Shown: piece by piece, positions 10,235-22,210 of the stretch
Layout of the letters: each line of letters opens with the position of its first letter
Numbering within the stretch: the stretch's first letter is position 1
The notes under the pieces: model-generated
Told to the model about the DNA's origin: nothing
The model's database searches: none
The model's input: only the letters and a program-made list of their open reading frames with translations
Assembly (NCBI GenBank): GCA_032358165.1
Contig: JAALGY010000012.1
Span: 992,001 to 1,056,000, forward strand
Direction of reading: 5' to 3'
DNA length: 64,000 bases
Source of the DNA: Diplosphaera chodatii
Lineage: Eukaryota; Chlorophyta; Trebouxiophyceae; Prasiolales; Stichococcaceae
Position numbers and translations under genes: made by a program

Positions 10235-12290
10235 TCATGCCCACCGCCGTCGCTCCTCTGCGGCATCGACCGGATTGTACCAGTCCGGTCGAGCCATGCC
10301 CGGGCTGAGCCTACAGCAGACTCGCGCAATTGGTTCGCCTACTTGCTGTCTACGCACTGACATGAGCGAACAGAATACCTGAACGCACAAAGGGTAGTAG
10401 GCACACCTGTAGTTCAGTATGACCTCCTCGTCTTTGACGTCCCGTGTCGCGATCAATGCCAGCCCTTGCCCTGGGCTGCTGCCAATAGCTCCAGGCGCCA
10501 CATCTGAAGGCTGCCTGCTATCTGCCGTGGCAGCCGCAGCAGCTGCTGCGGCCCACCCATAGTCCACATTTGGGAGGTACAGCCGCAGCCATGCATCTGA
10601 ACCTGCAGATGCATGTGTCAAGCTGTCATGGTTATGTTGGAGGCATTGACGAACTGCTGCCGATGCTTTGTGAGGGTACCCTGCTGAGTCTCTACCTTCG
10701 TGGCTGAGATCTAGAGGCGCAAACATGACGTTCGGCTGCTCTCCGGCTGCGGGGTGGTTTGCATAATGTGCCAGGGCATATGGGTTGCAGCCCTGCGCAT
10801 TAGCAAGATGGTATTTGCACCATATATAGATCCTTACGTTTACCAGCAGAGAGAGAGTATGGTGATGTTTACGCACAGCTAGAAGGGTCACTCGCCTCTA
10901 GATGCGAGAGTGCAGCCTCGGCGACGTTTCTAGGTTCAAGTGGCCACACGGTATTTGGCGTCTCCCTGCCGTCGCCCCACGCCTTGGCATCGAGGATGGA
11001 TCCGTCAAACCGCGATGCAAGGAAGGAGTTGTCCCTGTCAACGCGGGGGTACCCCGGGATCTGCCTGCATCGATGATACAGCCATGGGCACCGGTTTGGT
11101 TTGCTGCCTAAGCGAGGTCACCCTCACTGTGTGACCCTCCCAATATCCGTTCCAGACAATAGTGTGTGTTGAGGGCAATTCATGTGAGACACACATGCAT
11201 ACCTGTGGTGTGCGGTGCTGTATACAACACCAGGGTACAGTGCCAGCAGCGAGCCTGCTGGCGCAGCTCCGTGCACCCACAAACCGCGCCCGGCTTGCCA
11301 CACCACTGATGTCGCTACTGAGACGCTGTACCCTGTGGCCTCCTGCAGGGGCAGATGTGCATGCGGTCGGCTTTCCACAACAATTGTTGCCAGAAGCAGA
11401 CCACCTGCAGGATGTTTGCTGCATGCCAGACAACTTGTGCGTCCAGATCTTCGCCTGCAGAGCGGACTGCAGCTGCTGCATGGTGACAGGTCGCCCGCCC
11501 TGATGCAGTGGGACCCCTGAAGCCTGTGCGGCTTGCGGCGTGCGAAATGCAGGTGCTGCGGCAGAGCCAGTTGCCATTGCAAGGCCGCTGCCACGGCGCT
11601 GCTGTGGCTCTGGAGGCTCCAGCTGCGCTGCCGCATTGCTACCATGCACCTGCTTTCGGCATGGCCCGCCATTGTCAGATGGAAGATGATGCACGCCGAA
11701 TGCTGTGCAATGCGTGTTGCGCATGCTAATGTACACGGGGCGATGCACTACCTGCTGCTGAAGCGCTTGCGCCACCGCTTCAGAAAGGCTGCTGCGCTGC
11801 ACCAGCGCTGCATGCAGGGCACCTGCCAGTCCCGCAAACTGCTTCCGAAGATTGTGTGACACTGCCGCACTGGTTTCCTGCAGAATGTTGCGATGGGTTG
11901 ATATCTGACAGTCTGTTGGAGGGTACAGGTGGTCTCACCTGCAGCACCATGAAACCTACCTCATGACCCATGCGCTGTGCAGCCTGATCCAGATCATCCG
12001 CGACACTGTCTGTGATCGCTTCACCTGCAAGACACCAGCCAAGAGATGATCTTGTCATGCATGACATGTAAGCATTGCACCATGCCGGCAGTACGCCGCA
12101 CATGGTTACAATCAGTCACAAAGAGGCGTGCATCATGATGCTCACCTGCAGCAAATCGCTCGCGAAATGCTGTTAGCAGGTATAGTCTGTGGATATCAAT
12201 CTCAGCCTGCAGCCGCCGCTTGTCTAGGCGCTCCCGCACAGCGCGTGCAGTCAGCATGTCAAGCACACCCCGCCACCACCCTTGCGCCAT
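10235..12290 (-). CDS. SETD9-like SET-domain protein
   Basis: Putative protein methyltransferase resembling animal SETD9 (C5orf35), whose substrate is not known to me. Exon 1 starts MAQGWWRGVLDMLTARAVRE at 12290. Later segments include HNLRKQFAGLAGALHAAL near 11860-11800 and a Gln/Ala-rich stretch. The SET N-terminal part follows, with ATGYSVSVATSVVWQAGRGL and GSLLALYPGVVYST near 11370-11220. GYPRVDRDNSFLASRFDGSI lies near 11060-10990. The SET core has ALAHYANHPAAGEQPNVMF near 10780-10730, with NH and PN positions like the canonical NHxxxPN motif. LRLYLPNVDYGW lies near 10590-10550 and DEEVILNYR near 10440. The last intron joins NYR to LSPGMARPDWYNPVDAAEER and the stop is at 10235. Order and motifs match SETD9 closely, with an extra central segment. 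Confidence 0.75.
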
Positions 12291-12602
12291 GTGATCAGGT
12301 CGTTTACGCTGACGTCGCTAGTATGCTGACTCTTGCCTGACAACTTGAGTCAGCATCGATCTACATCATGCATGCCTTGCACTGTCAATCCCGAGGTGTC
12401 ATGCCACGCATTGGATACATTTGCAAGCAGGCTTGACCGCCGCAGTACGCAACAGCAAATGCCACAGTCATCAAAATGAAACAGGTTCATGACGACATTG
12501 TGCATTGCTGTGACCGTAAAATGGCCTGCATGCTGGTCTGCAAGATCTTGTCACATGCTGGTCATTGCCCATTTGCATGGCCGCATCGCGGCGGGGCCAG
12601 CC
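12291..12602. promoter_or_regulatory. Divergent intergenic region, SETD9-like / RAMA-ARID gene
   Basis: About 310 bases separate two start codons on opposite strands, so this is the likely shared promoter of two chromatin-related genes. No motif could be singled out. Confidence 0.45.
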
Positions 12603-15600
12603 ATGAAGGGAGCCGCCAACGTGACGCTGGCTCAGCTGATAGAAGCCGGTGTGATCGAGCCGGGCGAGCAGGTGCTGACCGTGACGGTAGGTGGGCCGGG
12701 AGGGACCAACACGTTCATCGCAGGTGGGCACTCAGATTCTGCTGGCACATGTATACCGCGCGATATGGGCTCAGAACTGCTCGCATTCGGCGTATCTGCC
12801 TACTACTTGCTGCGGCCTCCGCATGTCGACCGGCAAGCAAGGGCGCCTTGAGCAGATCAGCAATCCACACCATTTCGTGTCTTGTTACAGCCACCTGCCA
12901 AAGTCCTGAGCGGATCATCGAGAATAGTTATGTCGTCATCAATGTGCAGATCTGCTGGAGAACGGTGACATTATCTACAATGGCAAGCTGTTCAAGAGCC
13001 CGTCATCGTGGTCCTTGCATGTCAAGCGGCTGGTCAACCCATCCCGCCTGGTGCGTTCATGTCCTGTGACACAACCTGACATGCTGCCGTTACGTCTCCG
13101 ATATCGCTGGCGTGTGCACCACTGCAGCCAGCTCTCCGGTGGCTTGACATTGAGCTGGCACCGCATGTGGCTTTGTGCATGACTGGTGAGCACATCGAGG
13201 GAATAGCCTACATGGCCCCATGCAGCCACGGTGCGTACATGCTGCAGGCTGATGATGGCTGGACCAGCGTCAAATATCGCGGCGAGCTGCTGAAGACATA
13301 CCGGCCAAAGCGTCCGATGGATGGCAGCGATGCCGAGGCCGATGGGCTAGCAGGCGACGATGCGGCGCCTAAGCGGAAGAGGCCTCGTCGATCTGCGCCA
13401 CGTCACCAGGCCCTCAGCAGTGCAGCTGCGGAAGAGGAGGTGTGGGAAGGCGGTGCTATCGTGTGAAGTCTTTGCTTGGCTAGCGGTGCACACGTCTGAC
13501 ATGCCTGTACATGCAGATGTTGTCACACTTTGCTGCCTGCTGCTCCTGACACATATCAGCCTTCAATCCAGCCTGGCACTTCACATGGTCAGGTTGCTGA
13601 GGATGTTGCTCTGTGCAGGAGGAGCAGTTTGACGGGTTTGAGGAGGACCCGCTGCCAAGTGATGGCGAGCCTGACTTTGACTCTGACCTCGAGGCAGACG
13701 AGCCGCATGCAGCAGACTTGTCAGCTGAAGACTTCAGCGACGAGCCCATCTCAGGGCCTGATGAGCCAGCAAGCGCAGCAGGTGCTGCTGGTGACGATGG
13801 GGTTGGGCAGCATGAAGATGCCGCGGCAGACAAGGCGCTGGGGTGCCAGCAGGGCCATGAGCAAGCTGCGTCACCGGAGCCGCAGGTCGACCTGCTCATT
13901 ATGCTCTGTCAGGCTTCCTTCAGGCTGTGCATGCCCATGCACCTGTTCTTCTGTGTTGCCCTTTCGAACCCCGGCCTGCACTATGCAGGCGCCGCCACAT
14001 GAAACGATGTCAGAGGCCCCTGCAGCACATCCCAGGAGCAGTGAGCCAGCAGAGCGGGATGCGCTCCCAGCTGCATCTGCACACCAAACAGCTGCGGAAG
14101 CAGAACATGCTGAAGAATCCGATGCTGATGTGCACACAGCCGAACCGCATGTTGAGGAGCAGCCCACCGCTTCGCCACCAGCAGCAGATCACCAGGCAGC
14201 AGAGCAAGCTGAGGGTCCACCAGCGCTGCACCGCGGCGGCATGGGTGGCACCGGCAGCGAGTGGATCGCGTGCGACGAGTGCGGCAAGTGGCGGCAGGCG
14301 GCTGTGGGCGACGTTGCACGTGGCCCTTGGACCTGTTCCATGAATGTGGACCCCAGGTGCTCATCGGCGTGCTTGCCCGGAAGCGCGCTACACCTTCTGC
14401 TTCTGTCATGAGAACATGTCAGTCATGCAGAGCTTTGCCCACCAAGGTGTGCACCTGCAGATATGACCATGACGCACTGGTCTGCGTTGCAGGTACAACT
14501 CTTGTGAGGCGCCGCAGGAAATGACGGATGAAGAAATTGATGCCAAGCTGGATGCAGAGAGTCTTGCAGCGCAGACTTTTGACCACGCCACGCTCAGCAG
14601 ACGGGCGCCTCTGGATCAGGTGCACACCTCGAGGCCTCCCAGAAGAAGATTTCCTTCGATAATTGCTGGCATCCCATATTTTCTACCGCCCATTCTTGGT
14701 ATTTACATCATCATTGCCGGGAGGGTGAACTTGACAAGTTCATAAAGATCTCAAAACACAGTGCGGTCCTCTAACAAGGCATCACAGAGTGTAGTTGTTC
14801 ACTGATGTTGCATCACGGCAGGTGAACGCCAAGGACTTTGAGGTAGACCTGGTGCAGTTTCTGGAGGGCATTGGCGAGGACCGCCTCGCCAAGAATGTGC
14901 GCGGAAAGCATGTTGGCTGGTGAGTTGGCTGCATGTCTTGACTACGATCGTTGCTTTCTCACCGCGCGCCACAAGGCAGTGCTACTGGTGACAAATGCTG
15001 GTGGTCATGTCTCTCACCATTACCAGGTGAATACCAACGATGAAGTCGTTTTCCTGCAGTAACAATACGCCGATTGACATGCTCGGGCTGTACAAGTCGG
15101 TGGTAGCACATGGCGGCCTGGCTGCCAACGAGGCCTACGACCCTGCAGGCCGATATGCAGGCACCATCAACTGGGTGCGCACACCAAGAAGCATCCATGT
15201 CCATTACACAATGTGATGGCCAGTGTGTGCAACCTGACATTGACCCCCTCAGCATACAGTCACGCCAAAGTTGTGGTAAACAGGAGGAATGGTTGAGCTC
15301 ACACTCATGCCGATGTGCAGGCTGGTGACATCTTCCCCTCGATGTCCAACTACAAGCGCGGCCACCGTGCGACGTCCATCGGCACACAGCTGCTCAGCAA
15401 CTACCGCAAGTACCTTGCCGCCTATGAACGCGCATGGGCGTCTGTGGACCTGCCTGAGCACCCGCTGCAGCCTGTGAGCTGTTCCAGTTATTTTCCGGTA
15501 GCACAGCTTTGAGTGTGCATCTGACTAAGAAGCGTTCAACGCGGCATTGCATGGTATTGTCTGCCTGAAGTGATCAAGGTGCAGTGCAGGTGGAGCTGGC

Positions 15601-18242
15601 ATTGAGACACATGTCTGACTCTGCATGCAGGGCAGCGGGGGCCTGGCAGGCCTGGCAGGCCAGGACGAGGATGGCGATGGTGACACGCTCGCAGAGGCAG
15701 GCGCAGATGCAGCCGATGCAGATGGTGGCCCTGAGGCAGCGCTACGTGCCGGCAGCCGGCAGGCTCGCAAGGCGCGCTCGCGCTACAGAAGCACTGGCGA
15801 CGCTGGTGTTGACGGCCCGCCCGACGCCCCTGATGAGGTAGTTGTGTGTTGCATGTGTTCTGCCCTTTGTCCTTCATGGCTGTCCGTCGTTGTTGCCGGG
15901 AGTCACGCAGCTCTTAGCTTCATCAGTAGTCTGTGAGCACACACTCAAATGATGTGCCAAAGTGCTGTTGTGCTGCATCAGTGTCCCAGCAGCACAGAAT
16001 TCTTCCGCAGGAATGGCAGCCTGCAGCAACATCACGTCCCAAGCGCCAGCGCAAGCGACGCGGTAGCCCGTGGGATGACAACAATGATGACTCGGCTGAG
16101 CCAGAGGCCCACGATGGCTCCAGGTCACCAGCCGCTGAGGATGTCACACCAAAGGCAGATGCCACGCCGCCGCCGGCACCCACCCCCAGGCCGAGGCGTG
16201 CTGCGCGGGCGAGGCGCAAGGCAGCCGACAAGGGGCGGCAGCCATCAGAGCCCCGGGAGGCTCCCGCAACAGCGACGCCATTGACAGAGCAGCAGATGGA
16301 GGCGACGGCAGCAGAGCTGGCCGCCTGCCAGGGCGACCCCGCCCGACCACAGCCCGGCTCGCTGCTACTGGCGCATGTGCCCGGCAGCCCTGCCAAGTGG
16401 GCCTCACATCTTTCTGCTGCAAACTCTGCACTGCCTACGAGCAATGTTGCATACTCTGGTGGCTGTGAAGCCTGAGGTAGGGTGTGTGAGTCCCTCCCAC
16501 CAGCGTCGTCAGCATGACGGAGTGCGCACTAGACCACGCTAGTGCTTTGCTGGTGGCAAACACATGTAGTCCTGCACCGCAGGCTGTGGCCTGTGCTTGT
16601 GGCCGCGGGGCTGCACCTCCCGGTGCGGGTGGCCGGCGGCGGGGCGCAGGGCTGCGGTGATGCCCCGGTGCTGGCACCCCTGGCGCAGGCGGTTGGCAGC
16701 GGGCGGGTCACAGACGCGCTGCCGGCTGTGGCGCTGGGCAGCTGCGCCGTCGGGTGCGTTCCACAGTGCCACTGAACCCATCAGCCGCGGCGTCCAAGCC
16801 ATTGCTTTGGTCGCTGGTCGTGTGCTCGATGTCAGTGTAGCTGACGTCCGCAGTTCAAGAAGAGAGCACAGTGAGCCTTCGAGGCGTGTTCAGCACCTAG
16901 ACATGTGTACATGTCAATGTCTGAGACTGTGGCACGCCTGATGCACTGTCAGGTGGGTGGCAACCGACTGCTGCCGGCCCTTTGATGAGGCGCTCGCGCA
17001 GCCGGCCGCTGAGGCCGTTGCCGGCCCCGAGGGCGGTGCCGCGGCGGACGGGGGCCGCCACTCCCAGGCGCTGAAGCTGGCAGTGCAGCTGCACCACTGT
17101 GGCGAGGAGGTGCGGCTGTCCGGAAACTGCCAACACGTCTGAAGTCCGGCATGCTGACCAGCGACCGTGTCCACACACAGTGCGGGCATGCGCTCCCTTG
17201 GAGCTGTCGTGGCTCGTGGTCCTGTGCAGTCTGTGGAGGCAGGTTGTGGGGTGCAGCTTCCCGGCAGCATGGTATGCATGCCTATAAAGCCCCAACTGTT
17301 CTGCAGGCTGCGGTGGCGTCCGCGGTGGAGGCGGCGGGCGCACGGCAGGTGGCGGCGCGGCTGGGGGCCCTCGAGGCCGCACTCCCGCTGGCAGCACTCA
17401 AGACGGGCGAGTGGGCGCCGTGGGCTGCCTGGCGACACAGCCTGAGCCACGCGGAGTCCGCCGCAGGCCTTGCCCCGCTGGTGAGGATAGCGCAGTTGTT
17501 GCACCGGCACTGGGCACGTTTGCAAGTTTGGGCCGGTAGTCCTCGTCTGCAAGCTGGTGTGGGGTCTGTGCACGCTGCAAAATGCCGCCCTGGCCTGGGC
17601 CGCTCAGGATGTTCATGCATGCGCCTGTTCTGATGCTATGTTTCTTTACAATAGGTGATCGATTTGACAATGGCGCTGCGCTCGGAGGCGCTGCTGCCGG
17701 GCGTCGTTGATCTGGAGCAGCAGCTGCGCCACCGGCTGCAGGCTGATGGGTGCGTTTCGTTTTGTCTTCTGCACAGTTCCCCTCATGATGTTGGCCATGT
17801 CGACATGCCAGCCGTCAACATGTTGACCGGATTGTTTGGCAGGCCGCCCACGGTGTTTGGAATGGACCAGGCAGTGCGTGGCATCTGGCGTGCCATCAAC
17901 TGGCGGCTTGTGCATGGTGTGGCTATCAGCCAGCCGAGCGTAGATGCTGCCACTACAGCCGCTGATGCCGCCGCTGATGCCGCCGCAGCCGCCGCCAGCA
18001 CAGCTGTGCAGGCCCCGCAGACTACAGGCATGACACCTGAAGCCCCAGCTGCAGTGCCACTGGACATGCAGGCTGCAAACTCTCCTCCCCATCGCAGGGC
18101 AGAGCCGCCGGCAGTAGAGCTGAACCCTGCCGCGTCAGCGGTGCCGCTGCAGCCGCCTCTGGCGACAGAAGCGCAGCACCTCCCGGGTCTGCAATGGGCT
18201 AATCAGGAGGTCCTGTACGCTCAGCTGGCGCATGCGCAGCAC

Positions 18243-18276
<34 letters not shown>

Positions 18277-18521
18277 TCCTACACCATCAGCAACAACAGC
18301 GTCAGTATCAACAGCATGCAGTGGCCCAGGCATATCAACAACATGCATATCAGCAGCAGGCCTACATGCAGCCGCCACACCTGCTGGCAGAACAGCAGCC
18401 GCTGCACGACGACCAGGACGCGCGGCAGGATGATGTGCCGCTGGGCAGGGGCCACCGGAAGAAGGCGCCCTCCTCGCGCATCAACCTGGCAGTGCAGGGC
18501 GAGCAGGTGCTAAACCCCTGA
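12603..18521 (+). CDS. RAMA-CW-ARID chromatin reader with WSD-like region and polyQ tail
   Basis: Large nuclear protein in many exons. From ATG 12603 it reads NVTLAQLIEAGVIEPGEQVL, then LLENGDIIYNGKLFKSPSSW (about 12953-13050) and ADDGWTSVKYRGELLKTYR (about 13246-13300); together these form a RAMA domain. A basic patch KRKRPRRS and long acidic, alanine-rich linkers follow. A CW zinc finger begins EWIACDECGKWRQAAVG near 14260 and continues PWTCSMNVDPR, then an exon with NSCEAPQEM near 14500, giving the expected W and four Cys. An ARID domain follows at 14820-15480: KDFEVDLVQFLEGIGEDRLA, TPIDMLGLYKSVVAHGGLA, and QLLSNYRKYLAAYERA. After basic linkers, 17310-17490 (RLGALEAALPLAALKTGEWA, then WRHSLSHAES) resembles the WSD/WHIM3 motif of BAZ-type remodellers. 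The C-terminus is Gln-rich and stops at 18521. No enzyme domain was seen. Confidence 0.78.
18243..18276 (+). repeat. CAG trinucleotide run encoding polyglutamine
   Basis: An uninterrupted CAG/CAA run inside the last exon of the RAMA-CW-ARID gene encodes about eleven Gln, followed by a further Gln/His-rich stretch to about 18360. This is probably a length-variable, disordered tail. Confidence 0.9.
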
Positions 18522-19627
18522 CCGGTTACTGTCGTCACTCTTGTCGAGCATGCAGGGGTCCATCGGCTCCCTTGGCGCTCTGCGTGTGTAGGGACAGGGG
18601 TCCTGCACTGGCCGTAACCCTTGTGTGACAATCTGATGTTGTTGGTGCTGCCCAGCAGGTGCTGATACAGCTGCGAGAGCAGCCGAAGCTTGTAGCATGA
18701 CGGGGGCAGCACGACTGGCACGATCAGGAGCCGAGGTGTCCAGAAGGCTGCCAACTGCTGCTGTGTCATAGATGGCGGTAGATGCATAGGGTTAATTCGG
18801 CCTAGCAGGACAGTCATGTCTGGTACGCGCATGCTGCGCCGCCTAGAGCTATGACATATGCTGTCGTTTTAGATGACCTTGTGGTTTGAGTTATCCACCA
18901 ACTTGCCAGGCGGGCATGTGATTTGACTGAGATCCGGAACAAGTGCACTCCCTATTTGCCGTTGCTGATTATGAGGTGTGCTGGAGGCAAACATCAGGGA
19001 TGAACAGTGCGCGACCGCTGCAGGATCAGTGTGTGTTGTTGCAATTACGTTTGGGTGTTGCCAACAGGACGTCCATCTAGATGTGCACACCATTGACCCA
19101 CTTTGCTCCTGTCTGTCCGATCAAGACCCGACTCCAATCAGCACCTCGTGCAAGTTCCTTGCCTGCACCTCTGCACACAGTGCGTTTGCGTACATACAAC
19201 AAAGTGGTGGCCTGCCTCTGATCATCCGAGCTCGGGACCGCCAGGCGCATAGCAGTCTTTGCCAGGATCTGTTGAGGATCTGCGTCATTTTGGGAACCTG
19301 ACCGGGCGCTGAGGACAGCATTGCTTGTTGAGCGTTGTTGCATCGTTGTTAGCTGTCGTGTCAGCACACTGGCAAACACAGACAGCCTCAGCAGGAGATC
19401 AATGCCTACGAATGCTCGGTGGGTCAGCAGGTCCCTCGAGACTGCATGATGCAGATATGGTTGCGCAAGATGTAGGCAATGTCCAATTATCAGCATCGTG
19501 ATGTGCTGCTTGCAGAGGTAGAGCGTTTGGCACACCGGCTACGGTATGTCGAAATGCATGTGACTGCCTGAATGCGCATGATGCTGCCTGCCAGACGCAT
19601 GTGCATTTTGACCATCTGCATTACATC
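18522..19627. other. Intergenic or untranslated sequence
   Basis: About 1.1 kb between the RAMA-CW-ARID stop and the first recognised BET1 exon. It may include the 3' UTR of the former and an upstream exon or 5' UTR of the latter. Open frames occur on both strands, but none shows domains or convincing splice-site pairs. Confidence 0.4.
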
Positions 19628-20327
19628 ATGCTGGGCATGCAGGCGCCACGAATCGATCCCGAATCGCTGGAGCAGGAGAACGACCGCAGCATCGAAGCGC
19701 TTGGCGAGCGAACCAATCTGTTGCGGCAGGTTCGCCAGGGAGTCTCAACTCAGCTGAACCCACGCACCCTGCACGTTGTGTTCTGCTACAGCGCTACTCG
19801 GTTTCGGCAGGCAATGCGCAGCAGCTGACCTCCTGCCCTGCTGTGCACAGATCACCCATGGCATCAAGTCAGAGGTCGACAGCCAGCACAGCATGCTGGA
19901 CGGCATGGTGCGTGGCATGACCTGGCTCTGCCTTTTGCTCAGCCCTTTGCCAGGTGTCCAGGAGTCACCTAGTGCAGTGTCTCCGATCGATGTTGGCTTG
20001 CTGTACCACACAAGCATAGCACAGTGTGGTGTAGGCAGACAGCATGGGCAGCGTGCGGATGGGCCTCGGCGGCGCAGTGGACCGCTTTAAGAAGGTGCCC
20101 TGTGGTCCCACACACTGCTGGCGGCAGTCACGACCCCATGCTGTTCCAGCTCGTGCCAAGCAAAAAGTGCCATTCGCTGAAATCTCCATCTTGTTACCAC
20201 CGTTGTGACAAGCCCAGATACCTGCATGCAGGTAATGGAGGAACCGCAGCGGCGGAAGGTGTTCTACATGACCATGGGCGTGGTCGCCGTCATATTCGTG
20301 CTGTACCTGGTGCTCAAGCGGAGATAA
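19628..20327 (+). CDS. BET1-type Golgi SNARE
   Basis: A Qc-type SNARE of ER-Golgi vesicle fusion with a C-terminal membrane anchor. Four exons join cleanly. The first is APRIDPESLEQENDRSIEAL plus GERTNLLRQ, ending near 19729. The second is ITHGIKSEVDSQHSMLDGM at about 19851-19907. The third reads DSMGSVRMGLGGAVDRFKK at about 20036-20093. The last, starting at 20232, reads VMEEPQRRKVFYMTMGVVAV followed by IFVLYLVLKRR and TAA at 20325-20327. The heptad pattern, the central SNARE-layer region and the terminal hydrophobic segment with short basic tail match BET1/BS14. An in-frame ATG at 19628 gives a short N-terminus; a further upstream exon is possible, since animal BET1 has a longer leader. Confidence 0.85.
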
Positions 20328-20517
20328 TGCTCACCACCGCCGGCCATCTCTTAGACGTTGCCAACCAAACCTGCTGAAGGCTTCAGTCTTGTTTGGAGAC
20401 TGAAGCAGTCTCAAACCCTCTTGTCTCTACTTCCTTGAAGTTCGTGCTTTTGAAATACTCTGCAACTGTTGACTGACTGTAGCACGATGCGATCACGTCG
20501 CAGCGTTCGCAACAAAT

Positions 20518-21840
20518 TTACAGCGCTGCCCCCTCTTCGGTGAAATCATCGTCTACATACACAGTGCCTCGCCCCTTGATGTACGCCTCGCGCTCCATGG
20601 CCAGCAGCATGTGCTCCTGCGCGAAGAACTCGCCAAAGTTCTCCCTCGGCCGCTTGGACACCTTGCAGTCCCCACCAGCCGTCAGGAACGGGTCCCGCTC
20701 CCATCCCTCCTGGTAGTGCCTGTGCATGTGGTGGTCGGTGCAGTTATCCGGTCAGCGTCATTCAATTGTCGACACCCTGCGGTCAAATGTACCGGTGCTG
20801 GTGGACGCTCAGGGTGGGTCAACCCATGGCGAGTTTGCAGGTGCACACCTCCACTTGGCGAGGCGATCTGTCTGCGGCATCCTACAGGGCAGCGCCTGGT
20901 ATGTGAAGGCAGGCAGCAGCTGTGGCGGTGCATAGGTGGCTGTGTACGTACTTCTGGCGCTGTTGGCAAAAGACACGTCTGAAGTGCCATCGCCGCTGCC
21001 GCTGCTGCTGCGCGAGGCGCGTCCTGCCGCCCTTCGGGCTTGCCTGCTGGCCAGGCTGCTGACACTGTACGCTGAGTCACAGTACCACGATGAGGTCGAG
21101 CGGCTGTCGTCCTCCTCTGGCACGTCAGACAACAGTGCGGGTGTCATGCTGCTGGAAATTGTTGACCGCCTGCATGAACCCATGTGACGCCACGGTTGGC
21201 AGCTGTCAGCGCAAGCATGACACATGAAGTGCGTGCAAATCTGCCCATGTGGGACCTGTCTTGAGTGCACCTGGAAGTCGACAGCGAGGAGGGCCCTCGA
21301 CTGGTACCTTCTGTCGCTGCTTCGTCCTGAGGCACAGAACGCATGTTTCATCTCATCTTCCTTCCTCTGCAAGAACTCGACACGAAACGTTTTGCTGACA
21401 CATACCTGGTATCGGGGCTCGCTGCAGCAGCTTGCACTGAGATCCGACAGGTAGCCATTGGTGCGGCTGCGGCTGTGCTGAGGCGTGGCCATTGTCAATG
21501 CCGCAGCGCTGCTGCTGCCATATGAACCATCATTGCCAGCGTCGGTCGTGACAACAGAACCACGGGAGCTGCTACTATGTCGCTGCAGTCCACCGTTCGG
21601 TCCTGCAATCGATGCACATGCAGTGCCTGCCGCCAGTGGGTCGGCCTGATCAGGAGCTGCGGAGCTTTGCGTGCCTCGCGCGCTGCGTCCAAGTATTTCA
21701 CTGATATCTATGTTCTGCAGCATCGAGACGAGCTGCGCCTCATCAACTTCATGTCCCAGCGCACGCAGGTTCGCCTGGACTGCTGCAAGATCCACTCCTT
21801 GCAGGCTTGCCGACGAGGCGCGAGACGCTGGCCGCGACAT
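20518..21840 (-). CDS. HYLS1-like centriolar protein candidate
   Basis: Low-complexity protein with two conserved-looking ends. The N-terminus (start 21840, or 21861 for an in-frame ATG) has LAAVQANLRALGHEVDEAQL followed by VSMLQNIDISEI, like the N-terminal motif of HYLS1 in cilium-bearing eukaryotes. The middle is Ser/Arg/Asp-rich. The C-terminal exons read MPQTDRLAKWR near 20870 and, after an intron, HYQEGWERDPFLTAGGDCKV with an acidic end and a stop at 20518. The D-R-L-A-x-W-x-x-Y-x-x-x-W pattern resembles the HYLS-1 box. The opening reading, exon phases and strand are consistent; the HYLS1 identity rests on short motifs and is tentative. Confidence 0.5.
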
Positions 21841-22210
21841 GACTTCGAGGGACCAAGACACGTTTATTTGCAGCTGCTACATGGCATGGGCCTGCTGCGT
21901 GGCCCGTTGCGCTGCGCGCCTTTCTATCGGAGATCACCCGCGCGCTGCTTCCGGCTGCAGGTTGATGCTTCCAGCAAAAACTGGCGGCCATCTGTTCAGC
22001 AGTTTTAATGGAGAGGGGTAAGTGGTGTTATTGTGATGTGTGATCAGGGCATGCGACTGCAGCAGGTGTCGTAGGCAGCCATTTGCAAGCACGTGTCAGA
22101 TGCAGGAAGTCATGCGCTTTGTGTTGCACTTTCGTTGCATGAAGTTCGGCAGAGCCAGCTATTGATTGACCGGTTATGCGGCTGAAAGCCATAAGCAGTA
22201 GGTCTGCGAT
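21841..22210. promoter_or_regulatory. Divergent intergenic region, HYLS1-like / SMC gene
   Basis: About 370 bases between the starts of two genes that point away from each other; it presumably holds both promoters. No element was identified. Confidence 0.4.

Noticed and set aside
11038..11862. A long minus-strand open frame (274 codons) read as one protein
   Set aside because: It runs through introns of the SETD9-like gene; only parts of it, joined to other frames, match the family.
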